From an uncultured Pseudomonadota bacterium (GTDB taxonomy: Bacteria; Pseudomonadota; Alphaproteobacteria; RF32; CAG-239), in the NCBI GenBank assembly GCA_902761535.1, contig CACWKS010000006.1, positions 1-64,000 on the forward strand: a stretch of 64,000 bases of DNA, written 5' to 3'. This document shows positions 1-8,990 of the stretch, in pieces. The position numbers were made by a program, and so were the translations under genes. Position 1 is the first letter of the stretch. Each line of letters starts with the position of its first letter. Under the pieces are notes generated by a model. It ran no database searches and was not told where the DNA came from. It worked only from the letters and a program-made list of their open reading frames with translations.

Positions 1-215
1 TGACAATTAATTTGCCGAGATTGCTTCGTCACTATTGTTCCTCGCAATGACAATAAAGGGTGTGCCGATTGAGGCATGACATATTTGGTCGTTTTGTTTC
101 GATCGGCTCAGGCATGACAGGTTTTAAATTTGCCGAGATTACCGCGTCGCCGTTGACACCAAAGCAATGACATTAAGGGTGCCTGGGTGACAGGTTTTTA
201 TTTTGACACAAAAGA
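1..215. repeat. Dispersed intergenic repeat cluster downstream of topA
   Basis: This non-coding stretch is built from short degenerate repeats. They include 'tgccgagatt' twice, 'caatgacaataaagggtg' beside 'caatgacattaagggtg', and a segment at about 62-100 (gccgattgaggcatgacata... ending in ttttgtttc) that recurs almost exactly at about 60661-60697. Such elements resemble the dispersed palindromic repeats common between genes in some alphaproteobacteria. No ORF with a ribosome binding site was seen. The topA gene on the minus strand ends at 222, so these repeats form its 3' flank. Confidence 0.6.
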
Positions 216-221
216 TGCTGG

Positions 222-2675
222 TTATTTTTTGCTGTCAATGATTTTAATTGCTTCTTCTAAAGTCGGTTCGTGTCCGGATATGCTTTTGGGAATAGCATAA
301 TTGGTGCGGCCGCATTTTATATAAGGACCATATCTGCCCATCAAAAGTTGGATTGATTGTTTATTTTTAGGATGGGTACCCAAAACTTTGCCTTCGGGTT
401 TTTCTTTGGCCGAACCTAACAATTCAACAGCACGCTCTTTGGTAAGATTGAAAATATTGTCATTGCCGCGCAAAGATACGGATTTGTTACCTTGTTTAAT
501 ATAAGGGCCGAATTTACCATTGTTCAATACAATGCCATCTCCAAAATCAAATGGCAGACTGAGCAGTCTTTGGGCCTGATCAAAGGTTATTTCTTCGGCA
601 CTGATTCCTTTGGGGAGCGATGAGCGTTTGGGTTTTTCGGTGGTCGCCGTAGCATCTTCACCCAGCTGAACGTAATAACCGTAAGGACCTTTTTTGAGAT
701 AGATGTTTTGCCCGTTGCTTTCTCCTAAAATTTTGTCAGCGGCTTCTTTGATTTTGGGCGTATCATTGTTTTCTTCATCGGTGGTATCAACCAAAGGATG
801 AGTGTATTTACATTCGGGATAATTAGAACAACCGATAAAGGCTCCGAATTTACCTAATTTTATACTCAAGCGACCTTTACCGCATTCGGGACAAGTTCGG
901 GGATCGGATCCATCATCGCGAGGCGGAAAAAGATGATGTCCCAAAACTTCGTCAATCTTGTCAATAACCTCAGATATTTGCAGCGGACGAACATCTTCAA
1001 CATTTTTAATAAACTTGTTCCAAAAGCCTTGCAGGAGTTTTTTCCATTCCATTTGTCCGGAAGAAACATCATCTAAATATTCTTCCATTTGGGCAGTGAA
1101 ATCATATTCCACATATTTCTTAAAAAAGTTTTCCAAGAATACGGTGACAATACGTCCGCGATCTTCCGGAATAAAGCGAAGTTTTTCAACACGTACATAT
1201 TTGCGTTCTTGCAATACCGCGATAATCGTAGCATAGGTTGAAGGACGTCCGATGCCTAATTCTTCAAGCTTTTTAACTAAACTTGCTTCAGTGAAACGGG
1301 GAGGCGGTGTAGTAAAGTGTTGTTCGGGTATAATATCACCTTTGGTTAATTTTTCGCCTTTTTCGACATTAGGTAAAATGCGGTTGTCATCGTCATCATC
1401 AGCGTCGTCTTGTGATTCTTGATATAATTTTAAGAAACCGTCAAAAGCGATTACCTGACCGGTGGCACGAAGCAAAATTTTGTTATCATCCGAACGGGCA
1501 TCAATAACTACGCGATCCATAACCGCTGGGTTCATTTGACAGGCAACGGTGCGTTTCCAAATCAGCTCATAAAGTTTGTGTTCCTCGGAAGAGAGTTTGG
1601 TTTCCATTTTTTTAGGAGTGTTAAGCACATCAGAAGGACGAATCGCCTCGTGAGCTTCTTGAGCATTTTTGGATTTAGTTTTATATTCTTTAGCGGTTTT
1701 GGGCAGGTAAGCTTCACCAAAATATTTGACAATAGCGTCGCGGCAAGCCTTAATGGCTTCGGCTGAAAGATTGACCGCATCAGTACGCATATAAGTTATA
1801 AGACCGTCTTCATAAAGTTTTTGGGCAATCTGCATGGTGCGCTTGGCTGAAAAACGCAATTTACGGGCTGCTTCCTGTTGCAGAGTTGATGTGGTGAACG
1901 GAGGTGCCGGATAGCGGTTGGCTTTTTTGCGTTCAACCTCTGAAACAGCAAAATCTTGAGCTTCAATTTTGGCTTTTGCTTCTAAGGCTTTAGCTTCGGT
2001 ATTAAGGTCAAATTTTTCTAATTTTTTGCCGTCAAGTTCAATTAAATGTGATTTAATCAGAGCTTTGGCTGAAGTAAATAGTTCCGCATCAATGGTCCAA
2101 TATTCTTCGGCTTTGAATTTTTCGATTTCGGTTTCGCGATCGCAAATCAATCGCAAAGCAACCGATTGGACACGACCGGCAGATTTTGATCCGGGAAGTT
2201 TGCGCCACAAAACAGGTGATAGAGTAAAACCTACCAAGTAGTCAAGTGCACGACGTCCCATATAGGCTGAAACCAAATTATCGTCAATTTCACGCGGATT
2301 TTTAATAGCTTCGGTGATGGCTGATTTGGTGATTTCGTGGAAAACCACGCGCTCAATTTTTTTGCCTTTAAGGGCTTTTTTAGATTTTAATTCCTCTAAT
2401 ATGTGCCACGCTATTGCTTCTCCTTCTCTATCAGGGTCGGAGGCCAGAATTAATGTGTCAGCATCTTTGAGTGCTTTAATGATGTCAGCTAAACGTTTTT
2501 TACCGCCGGTACTAAGTTCCCATGTCATAGCAAAATCATTATCCGGGTTAACCGAGCCGTCTTTGCTGGGGAGGTCGCGGATATGACCGAAACTGGCCAA
2601 TACCTGATAGTCTTTGCCTAGATATTTATTGATTGTTTTGGCTTTTGCCGGAGATTCTACAATAACAAGTTTCAT
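222..2675 (-). CDS. topA: DNA topoisomerase I
   Basis: Type IA topoisomerase that relaxes negative supercoils. The 817-aa protein begins with the TOPRIM domain (MKLVIVESPAKA at residues 1-12, acidic ASDPDREGE at 78-86). The catalytic tyrosine is in GLITYMRTD (Y295). A zinc-finger-like module follows (CPECGKG... CSNYPECKY, roughly residues 605-635). After it come two or more Topo_C_Rpt-type repeats (PKGPYGYYVQLG, GKFGPYIKQG, GRYGPYIKCG), as is usual in alphaproteobacterial TopA. The gene lies just downstream of dprA and plsY on the same strand, a common alphaproteobacterial order (plsY-dprA-topA). The gap from dprA is 17 bp, so the three genes are probably co-transcribed. Confidence 0.97.
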   Translation of the reverse strand: MKLVIVESPAKAKTINKYLGKDYQVLASFGHIRDLPSKDGSVNPDNDFAMTWELSTGGKKRLADIIKALKDADTLILASDPDREGEAIAWHILEELKSKKALKGKKIERVVFHEITKSAITEAIKNPREIDDNLVSAYMGRRALDYLVGFTLSPVLWRKLPGSKSAGRVQSVALRLICDRETEIEKFKAEEYWTIDAELFTSAKALIKSHLIELDGKKLEKFDLNTEAKALEAKAKIEAQDFAVSEVERKKANRYPAPPFTTSTLQQEAARKLRFSAKRTMQIAQKLYEDGLITYMRTDAVNLSAEAIKACRDAIVKYFGEAYLPKTAKEYKTKSKNAQEAHEAIRPSDVLNTPKKMETKLSSEEHKLYELIWKRTVACQMNPAVMDRVVIDARSDDNKILLRATGQVIAFDGFLKLYQESQDDADDDDDNRILPNVEKGEKLTKGDIIPEQHFTTPPPRFTEASLVKKLEELGIGRPSTYATIIAVLQERKYVRVEKLRFIPEDRGRIVTVFLENFFKKYVEYDFTAQMEEYLDDVSSGQMEWKKLLQGFWNKFIKNVEDVRPLQISEVIDKIDEVLGHHLFPPRDDGSDPRTCPECGKGRLSIKLGKFGAFIGCSNYPECKYTHPLVDTTDEENNDTPKIKEAADKILGESNGQNIYLKKGPYGYYVQLGEDATATTEKPKRSSLPKGISAEEITFDQAQRLLSLPFDFGDGIVLNNGKFGPYIKQGNKSVSLRGNDNIFNLTKERAVELLGSAKEKPEGKVLGTHPKNKQSIQLLMGRYGPYIKCGRTNYAIPKSISGHEPTLEEAIKIIDSKK

Positions 2676-2692
2676 GGTATTTCAACCTAAAT

Positions 2693-3799
2693 TTATTTTA
2701 TCAGTGCTATGCGATTGCCGCTGAGTCTTCGGATAATTCCGTTGATTTCCAATTCTGATATTTCGGCAAATAAAGTGGCGGCAGGTTTACCGGTTAGCCT
2801 TATAAGCTCGTCAATATCAACACCGTCAACAGTTAACAAATCAACCAAAGACGAATCAGCTTGTTCGTTTGAGCTATAATTAACATCATTATTTGCAAAA
2901 ACAAGAACTTTTTGACGCGGTTTAATAATTTTGGGACAAGCATTGGTTGATGAGGCTTTCAGATATGGTAATATATCTTCGGCACAATCGGCAAGTTTTG
3001 CTCCTTTTTTGATAAGCAGATTTGAGCCGGAGGATTTGGTGACATCAGGAGTACCTGGTACGGCAAACAGTAATTTACCTTGTTTCATAGCATGCTCAGC
3101 TGTTATCAAAGAACCTGATTTAAGACCAGCCTCAACAACAAGTACCGCTTGGCTGAGGCCGGCAATAAGGCGATTGCGGCGAGGAAAATTAGTAGCATTA
3201 CCTTGAGTGGAGAGCGGAAATTCTGATAATATACAACCGTTGATTGCTATGTTTTCATAAAGTTGTTGATTTTCGGGTGGGTATATAACGTCAATTCCGG
3301 TGCCAAGCACGGCAATGGTGGAGCCTTGTCCGTCAGGTGATGTCATAGCTCCCAGGTGAGCTGCGGTATCAATACCGCGAGCCATACCGGAAATTATGCA
3401 GACATTTTTTTTAGCTAATTCTTGAGCAATGTACGAAGCAATTTTACATCCGTTGACCGAGGCAGAACGGGATCCGACAATTGCAACGGAACGATTATAA
3501 TTTAATGCTTCAGGATTACCCTTAAGATAAAGTAACGGCGGATAATCAGTCAATTTTTTTAATTGTTCGGGATAATTAGCATCATCGTAGAGTATGATTT
3601 TTATATCATCGGCCAGACAAGCTTTTAATTCAGCTTGTGCTTGTTCTTCGCTCCAAGGATTTTTACCTGCTTTGATTAAAGCTGAGACAGCATTTTCTTC
3701 ACAGCCATAGTCTTCAATTAATTTAAAATAAGAAGACGGCCCAATTCCCGGAGTGTTGATTAGACGTAAAGCGTAAATAATTTCAGAAGATGTTGACAC
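2693..3799 (-). CDS. dprA: DNA-processing protein DprA
   Basis: DprA/Smf binds incoming single-stranded DNA during transformation and loads RecA. The 368-aa protein has a helical N-terminal region, a Rossmann-like DprA domain starting near SVAIVGSRSAS (residues 104-114), the GLKSGSLITAEHA nucleotide-fold motif, and a C-terminal winged-helix-like domain (LLTVDGVDIDELIRLTG... ending near 365). The start is GTG. It abuts the plsY stop codon with no gap, which implies translational coupling. Length matches the family. DprA is widespread in bacteria that are not known to be competent, so it does not prove competence here. Confidence 0.95.
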   Translation of the reverse strand: MSTSSEIIYALRLINTPGIGPSSYFKLIEDYGCEENAVSALIKAGKNPWSEEQAQAELKACLADDIKIILYDDANYPEQLKKLTDYPPLLYLKGNPEALNYNRSVAIVGSRSASVNGCKIASYIAQELAKKNVCIISGMARGIDTAAHLGAMTSPDGQGSTIAVLGTGIDVIYPPENQQLYENIAINGCILSEFPLSTQGNATNFPRRNRLIAGLSQAVLVVEAGLKSGSLITAEHAMKQGKLLFAVPGTPDVTKSSGSNLLIKKGAKLADCAEDILPYLKASSTNACPKIIKPRQKVLVFANNDVNYSSNEQADSSLVDLLTVDGVDIDELIRLTGKPAATLFAEISELEINGIIRRLSGNRIALIK

Positions 3800-4471
3800 T
3801 TATTTTTTACTCTTTTTCTTTTTAGAAGAAGTTTTACGGAAAGATATTTTGCTTTCTTCACCTTTGATAAGACGGATGAAATTGGAACGATGACGAATTA
3901 AGAGCAGTAAGGCTAAGAAAGTAATAAATATTGTGCAGATTAAGTCGTTATAAAAAAACGAGATAAGAGGTGTTGCGAGAGCTGCAATTATGGCCGCTAA
4001 AGATGAATAGCGGAAAAGTACAGCGGCGATTATCCAAATTGCCAGAGCGGTAAGAGCGGTGAAAGGAGCTAAAGCTAAAATTAAGCCGAAAGATGAGGCA
4101 ACACCTTTGCCGCCTTTGAATTTGAGCCAAATCGGAAAATTGTGACCGATTACGGCTGCGGTACCGCTGATAAGGGCAGTTAAAACATTCAGTTGAGTAA
4201 CAATGCCACAAAATACTACAGGCTTCTGGGGAACGATTTTAAGAGCCAAATAAGCAATTGCTCCGGCTTTGGCTGCATCAAAAATTATAGTCAATAAAGC
4301 AAGCAACTTGTTTTGCGAACAACGTAAAACATTGGTTGCGCCGATATTGCCTGAGCCTGATTTGCGAATGTCGCCATAACCGCAAATTAAACATAATAAA
4401 AGCCCGAAAGGAATACTGCCGAGCAAGTAACCGCAAATTCCCCAAACAGTCATAGTAATATTATAAGACAT
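3800..4471 (-). CDS. plsY: Acyl-phosphate:glycerol-3-phosphate acyltransferase
   Basis: Integral membrane enzyme that transfers the acyl group from acyl-phosphate to glycerol-3-phosphate, the first step of phospholipid synthesis. The 223-aa sequence shows the PlsY motifs SGSGNIGATN (residues 38-47) and GHNFPIWLKFKGGKGVA (109-125), with several hydrophobic helices around them. The C-terminus is very lysine-rich. The start is ATG with a GGAG ribosome site 7 nt upstream. It is the first gene of the minus-strand run plsY-dprA-topA. Confidence 0.95.
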   Translation of the reverse strand: MSYNITMTVWGICGYLLGSIPFGLLLCLICGYGDIRKSGSGNIGATNVLRCSQNKLLALLTIIFDAAKAGAIAYLALKIVPQKPVVFCGIVTQLNVLTALISGTAAVIGHNFPIWLKFKGGKGVASSFGLILALAPFTALTALAIWIIAAVLFRYSSLAAIIAALATPLISFFYNDLICTIFITFLALLLLIRHRSNFIRLIKGEESKISFRKTSSKKKKSKK

Positions 4472-4694
4472 TGTGAAACTCCATTTTAAGTATCATTTTG
4501 GGCTCAATATAAAACAAAAAAAACGGCTTGACAAGAATATTAAATAATTTCTGTTTCGAGATGTCGTTTTTTTATCATATATAAAAATTGTGTGTATAAG
4601 CATGTGGATAAAACAGAGGGGTGCTTGTTTTGTTGAAATCGATGTTGATAATAAAAGTTAACGAATCGTTAACCATTTAATCAGAGGAAATAAA

Positions 4695-5102
4695 ATGAGC
4701 GTCGCAGATGATTTAGTGTGCTTAAAAACGGACGGCATAAGTATTTCAGTAGGATCGGTATTGGTAGATAATGACAATGCAGAAAATGATTATATGTGGG
4801 GTTATTATATGTGTGTGGAAAATGACACTGCCAGTAGAATAAAGTTAATCGGTAAAAATTGGAATATTACTGATGATAAAGGAAATCGGTATAATGATTC
4901 GTCAATCGGTTTTAAGGGAGAGCTTCCCGAATTGGAACCGGGAGAGTTTTTTGAATATACGGCTTATGCACCGGTAAAATCAGCGGATGCGGTGCTTTAT
5001 GGGTCTTGTCAGATTCAGACAGAAGGAAAAAACAAAGATATCAAGATTCCTACTTTCAGCCTTTCGACCGGAAAGGGTAGCTGGAATAAGGTTGTTAATT
5101 AG
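4695..5102 (+). CDS. apaG: ApaG domain protein
   Basis: A 135-aa single-domain protein with the ApaG fold signature. It contains the strand YYMCVENDTASRIKLIGKNW, then WNITDDKGN, then ELEPGEFFEYTAYAP, and ends with a Q/E-rich strand leading into IPTFSLS. ApaG proteins are beta-sandwich proteins linked genetically to Ap4A metabolism and Co/Mg sensitivity, but their biochemical role is unsettled. Start ATG follows AGAGGAAATAAA. The gene is convergent with the lipoprotein gene on the other strand, overlapping it by 4 nt. Confidence 0.85.
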   Translation: MSVADDLVCLKTDGISISVGSVLVDNDNAENDYMWGYYMCVENDTASRIKLIGKNWNITDDKGNRYNDSSIGFKGELPELEPGEFFEYTAYAPVKSADAVLYGSCQIQTEGKNKDIKIPTFSLSTGKGSWNKVVN

Positions 5103-5719
5103 TAATAGGTCGGTGTCATTTCCTGATTGATAATATAAGGACTCAAGTCTCTGCTGATGTTTGAAGTCATGCGGGCGTCGAAGTCTTTCATCAGTTTTTC
5201 TACCATTGAATTCCAATATTGTTCTTTGCCGGCAATGTCCGTTGAGGCAGGAATCGTAAGTGTACGCCAAGCTTCAACTTCGGTATAGGTTTGAGCTAAA
5301 CTTTGAGGATCGGCAACTTTTACATTAATGACAAGACGAGCCGAATATTTTATTTTATCCGGTTCGAAAATTTGACTGCCTTCTTCGAGTTCCTCGGTTA
5401 CGGAGGCATCTTTGATAGTGACTTCGGCAATTTTAGGTGATGAAAAATCGGCAGCTTTGAGACGATCACGTGCCCAAAGATTGGCAGATTTTTCAATTGA
5501 TATCGGTAACAGATGTTCAACATGCGGTCTGGTGAAAGACGGGGTGAACTCGGAAGAGATATCAATGCGATTAACGCGTAATTCTATGGGATGTTGTTCT
5601 TGAAAGCGAGGTTCGCGATATTGCGGTATTTCTTCTTCAGGTGTGCCATACAATGTGCCGCAAGCAGAAAGAGATACGGCAGTAATAATGCTAAACAATA
5701 CTTTTCGAGCTTTAATCAT
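5099..5719 (-). CDS. Putative outer-membrane lipoprotein
   Basis: Starting at the ATG at 5719 (better placed than an upstream in-frame start because GGAA lies close to it), the protein of about 206 aa begins with a lysine/arginine-positive N-terminus, a hydrophobic stretch and a lipobox LSAC, typical of a lipoprotein signal peptide. The mature part contains repeated beta-like segments (IELRVNRIDISSEF, KYSARLVINVKV) and the motif EAWRTLTIPAS. I do not recognise a named domain. It resembles short alphaproteobacterial lipoproteins of unknown function. The end overlaps the apaG stop. Confidence 0.75.
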   Translation of the reverse strand: MIKARKVLFSIITAVSLSACGTLYGTPEEEIPQYREPRFQEQHPIELRVNRIDISSEFTPSFTRPHVEHLLPISIEKSANLWARDRLKAADFSSPKIAEVTIKDASVTEELEEGSQIFEPDKIKYSARLVINVKVADPQSLAQTYTEVEAWRTLTIPASTDIAGKEQYWNSMVEKLMKDFDARMTSNISRDLSPYIINQEMTPTYY

Positions 5720-5890
5720 AGTTGTAATTCCATATATTTTACCATTGCTACACAAACAGCTATAATAAATATAAATAATAATATTTAATAACTGGTTAAT
5801 TAACGGATGAAATATTTCAATAATGCACAGAGATAAAAAAAATATAGCAGATGATATAAAAAAAGGCTATTTTGATTATGAGGTGTGAAA

Positions 5891-6427
5891 ATGACAGATT
5901 TAGTAAATAAAAAGGTTTTAAAAAAAATTACTCCCGAGCGGTTGAAAAATATTGCATTGTTTTATTTGAAACGTTTTGAAACTACCAGGTACGGATTGCG
6001 GAGTGTATTAAAGCGACGGGTTGATGCTTATGCTTATCAAAACAAAGAATTTGATAAAATGCAGGCTTATGATTGGATTGAAAAGTTGTTAGATGATTTT
6101 GTCAGAATGAAGTATATTGATGATGCTCGATTTGCCGAGTTTAAGGTGCGAGATTATTTGGCGGCGGGAAAATCACCGCGTTATATTATAGGAAAATGTA
6201 AAGAAAAAGGAGTGGAAGAAGCTATTGTATTGCGATTGTTGAGCGAGCGAGAATATGATCCTTATGATGCGGCGATGAGATTGGCAAAAAAGAAAAAAAT
6301 CGGACCATTTGAGGCTGATAAAGTAAAACGCAAAGAACGTCGCTCCAAAGATCTGGCCGTATTGGTAAGAGCCGGTTTTGATTATGATATAGCGGTAAAA
6401 GTTTTAGAAAGTGATGAAGAGGTATAA
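5891..6427 (+). CDS. recX: RecX-family regulatory protein
   Basis: RecX binds RecA filaments and modulates recombination. The 178-aa, highly charged helical protein has the three-helix repeats of the family, visible as LKNIALFYLKRFETTRYGL, then YIDDARFAEFKVRDYLAAGKS and RYIIGKCKEKGVEEAIV. The ATG at 5891 is preferred over a GTG at 5885 because GAGGTG sits at normal spacing before it. It ends 1 nt before the next gene, which suggests a two-gene operon. Confidence 0.85.
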   Translation: MTDLVNKKVLKKITPERLKNIALFYLKRFETTRYGLRSVLKRRVDAYAYQNKEFDKMQAYDWIEKLLDDFVRMKYIDDARFAEFKVRDYLAAGKSPRYIIGKCKEKGVEEAIVLRLLSEREYDPYDAAMRLAKKKKIGPFEADKVKRKERRSKDLAVLVRAGFDYDIAVKVLESDEEV

Positions 6428-6428
6428 A

Positions 6429-6896
6429 ATGTCATATGTAAAAGATACATTACAGAATGATGAAAAAATTTTGGTAGTGCCTGAATTGCATTGGATTAAC
6501 TATTGCTTGTCTTTTTTGACGGTGATCGGGGCATTAGTTTTGGTTGCGGCGGATCTTTATTTTAAATTTAGCGATCACGGGTTGTTGTTAATTGCGGCAT
6601 TTATGATTATTTATGCCGGTTATATGATATTATATTTAAAATTTAAGGAAATGGCTGTTACCAACAAACGGGTGGTGTTACGCAAGGGAATTATTGCTTC
6701 GGATGGTGATGAGATGAAAAACATCGCTTTGACGGGAATTGAAGTTGAACAAACAGTTTTGGGAAGAATTTTGAATTACGGCAATATCTGTTTTACCAGT
6801 GCAGGTTCGGGGCGATTGATGCGAGTGGTATTTGCCGATGTAAAAAATCCGCGAGCTTTGAAGGCGCGAATCGAAGATGCTATTGAGGGAAAATAA
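6429..6896 (+). CDS. Bacterial PH-domain membrane protein
   Basis: A protein of about 155 aa with two hydrophobic helices near residues 22-42 and 50-68, followed by a bPH2 (YdbS/YdbT-like) domain: MAVTNKRVVLRKGII, then ALTGIEVEQTVLGRILNYGNICF and the final VFADVKNP. These proteins are cytoplasmic-membrane proteins of unknown role. The start at 6429 is chosen because GAGG precedes it, and it follows the recX stop by one base. A 12-bp stem terminator follows at 6899. Confidence 0.8.
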   Translation: MSYVKDTLQNDEKILVVPELHWINYCLSFLTVIGALVLVAADLYFKFSDHGLLLIAAFMIIYAGYMILYLKFKEMAVTNKRVVLRKGIIASDGDEMKNIALTGIEVEQTVLGRILNYGNICFTSAGSGRLMRVVFADVKNPRALKARIEDAIEGK

Positions 6897-6898
6897 TA

Positions 6899-6928
6899 AA
6901 AGCTCCTGCAATTTAATGCAGGAGCTTT
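6899..6928. terminator. Bidirectional intrinsic terminator
   Basis: A perfect 12-bp inverted repeat (6899-6910 with 6917-6928, loop of 6 nt) lies between the convergent PH-domain and DUF378 genes. It can end transcription from both sides. Confidence 0.8.
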
Positions 6929-6937
6929 GGGTATAAA

Positions 6938-7159
6938 TCAGTTCATTTTGTGTTCAATTACTTCTTTGAGAGAGCATGACGGAACAAATGCCAAAGTGAT
7001 AGCCGATAAAGCTACCAAAACATAGACTATGCGGCTGAGCATACTCATCGGACCAAAGAGAAATGCTACCAAATCAAAATCGAATAAACCGACCAATCCC
7101 CAATTGAGGCCGCCGATAATGGTTAAGACAAGTGAAGTAGTACGTAATCCGTTTGCCAT
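6938..7159 (-). CDS. DUF378 family small membrane protein
   Basis: A 73-aa protein with two transmembrane helices. It contains the family signature TIIGGLNWGLVGLFDFDLVAFLFG (first helix and loop) followed by SRIVYVLVALSAITL. This matches DUF378 (YuzA-like), whose function is unknown. It is a single-gene unit, with a clear AGGAG ribosome site before the ATG and a shared terminator downstream. Confidence 0.9.
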   Translation of the reverse strand: MANGLRTTSLVLTIIGGLNWGLVGLFDFDLVAFLFGPMSMLSRIVYVLVALSAITLAFVPSCSLKEVIEHKMN

Positions 7160-7236
7160 GATAAAATCTCCTGTTTATTTTTAAATGCTTTTATGATATA
7201 TGTAATGCAGTGTTTTTTTCAACGGGTGAAAATATA

Positions 7237-7926
7237 ATGGATAGTTCTAAATTTGAAAAATTTATAGATTTATGGCGAGATGAATATGCTATTGCTCGCA
7301 CTATTGACGAGCAAAAAAGTATTGATAAAAACGGCGATTTTTTGCCTTGGTATACTTATCCGGCAATAGAATATCTGAAGCAGTTTGATTACAGCGGAAA
7401 AAAAGTATGGGAGTTCGGTTGCGGATATTCCTGTGCTTTTTGGGCAAAGCGAGCAAAAAAAGTGGTGGCTATAGAAGATAACAAACAATGGTTTGATAAA
7501 TGGAATAATGAATTTGATTATGAGAATCTGAAAATATTGTTGCGAGAAGAAAATGATAATTATGAAAATTCATTAGATGAAACTTGTGATGTGATAATTG
7601 TTGACGGTAAAAGACGCGAGCAATGTGCTGAAAGAGCTTTGCAATATTTGTCCGATGACGGTTTTATTATTGTTGATGACAGCGACAGGGTGAATAATTC
7701 GGAAGATTACCAAAAGATGATAAGTTTATTAAAAGAAGCCGGATTGTTACAGATTGATTTTTACGGTTGTTGTCCAATGAATAATTTTACCAAAGCAACT
7801 TCGGTATTTTTTCGGCGCAACTTTAACTTTCCGTTATGCCAAAAATGGCAACCGGCCAATGGTATCGGTAATTTATGGGGAAAAAAACGTAATGAACGTA
7901 AAAAGTTCTATAAAAATAATAAGTAA
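7237..7926 (+). CDS. Class I SAM-dependent methyltransferase-like protein
   Basis: From ATG 7237 the protein is about 229 aa. A Rossmann core is visible: KVWEFGCGYSCAFWAKRA (motif I), then VVAIEDN (acidic end of strand 2), then DETCDVIIVDGK and YLSDDGFIIVDDSDR. The pattern is that of small SAM-dependent methyltransferases acting on lipids or sugars, but the substrate cannot be deduced. An in-frame GTG at 7210 would add nine residues without a ribosome site; GGGTGA before 7237 favours the later start. It is convergent with the PerM-like gene. Confidence 0.7.
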   Translation: MDSSKFEKFIDLWRDEYAIARTIDEQKSIDKNGDFLPWYTYPAIEYLKQFDYSGKKVWEFGCGYSCAFWAKRAKKVVAIEDNKQWFDKWNNEFDYENLKILLREENDNYENSLDETCDVIIVDGKRREQCAERALQYLSDDGFIIVDDSDRVNNSEDYQKMISLLKEAGLLQIDFYGCCPMNNFTKATSVFFRRNFNFPLCQKWQPANGIGNLWGKKRNERKKFYKNNK

Positions 7927-7929
7927 TTT

Positions 7930-8988
7930 TTAGTTTTTATAGATAGAACTTTGTTTATAACGAGTGATCGCATAACGGGTTAACACACCGATGACGGCAG
8001 CTAAAGGGACGGCTATCATCAGTCCTAAAAATCCTAACAAAACACCGCCTGCTAATAAAGCAAACATAATCCATAACGGATGAAGACGTACCGAATCGCC
8101 AACCAATTTAGGTGTTAAAAAATTGCCTTCAAGAAATTGTCCGGTCACAAAAACCATAACTACTGCAATTATCGGAGATATGCTGTTAAATTGGGCAACA
8201 GCCAAGGCTAAACTCAAGATAAATCCGGTGATTGATCCGACATAAGGAATGAATGATATAATACCGGCGATTAGTCCCACCAATAATCCTAAATCCAAAC
8301 CGATAATGCTTAATCCCAGAGCATAAAAACTACCCAATAACAAACAAACACTTGTTTGTCCGCGGATAAAAGATGAGATAATTTCATCGACGGCACGAGC
8401 TTGACTGCGAACGTCTTTTTTAGCACTCTTAGGGATAAGCTCATCTATGTGATGAATTAAAGAAGGCCAATCTCTCAACATATAAAAAGCCACAACCGGT
8501 GTGATCAGCAACAGAGATAAAATATTGAAGAAAGCAAAACTTCCACTGATAATTTTTTGCAATATTTTGCCGATAAATTTAGTGGTTTGAGAAAGGTTGT
8601 TCTGAAGGTATTCCATAATTGATTGTTTGCTTAAGGCGGGAAAACTTTCCTGTAAGGTGCTGAGTAAAGACGATATTTTAGAAGTCAAAGAATCTATATA
8701 AAGCGGGGTGGTTGCAATAAAATTATTAATTTGAACTTCAGCAAAGTAGCATAAAGCAAGTAAAGCGGGGAGAGCTATAATGACAATTAGCAGCAGAACT
8801 AAGCAAGATGCGGTAGTGCGATTGATTTTAAGTTTGGTAAACTTATTAACCAGAGGAGTGAATAAATAACCGACTAATCCTCCGAGAACAAAAGGAAGCA
8901 GAATTGAACGCAGTAAGTATAACAATATTGCAAAGAAAGCAAAAATAACCAACCAGAAAGCAGGATTATTACGATGATTTGATGACAC
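7930..8988 (-). CDS. AI-2E/PerM-family permease-like membrane protein
   Basis: A 352-aa polytopic membrane protein. It has an N-terminal pair of helices, a long soluble region (about residues 70-160) and a C-terminal bundle with SIIGLDLGLLVGLIAGIISFIPYVG and the FLTPKLVGDSVRLHPLW motif, which is characteristic of the AI-2E transporter/PerM/TqsA family. The start is GTG, preceded by CGGAG. It lies immediately downstream of the DUF2066 gene, whose stop codon falls inside its ribosome site region, so the two are translationally linked. This pairing is common in alphaproteobacteria. Confidence 0.9.
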   Translation of the reverse strand: MSSNHRNNPAFWLVIFAFFAILLYLLRSILLPFVLGGLVGYLFTPLVNKFTKLKINRTTASCLVLLLIVIIALPALLALCYFAEVQINNFIATTPLYIDSLTSKISSLLSTLQESFPALSKQSIMEYLQNNLSQTTKFIGKILQKIISGSFAFFNILSLLLITPVVAFYMLRDWPSLIHHIDELIPKSAKKDVRSQARAVDEIISSFIRGQTSVCLLLGSFYALGLSIIGLDLGLLVGLIAGIISFIPYVGSITGFILSLALAVAQFNSISPIIAVVMVFVTGQFLEGNFLTPKLVGDSVRLHPLWIMFALLAGGVLLGFLGLMIAVPLAAVIGVLTRYAITRYKQSSIYKN

Positions 8989-8990
8989 TT

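Noticed and set aside
958-2586. Several 60-90 codon ORFs on the plus strand opposite topA
   Set aside because: They lie inside a highly conserved gene on the other strand, lack ribosome sites and have no recognisable domains.
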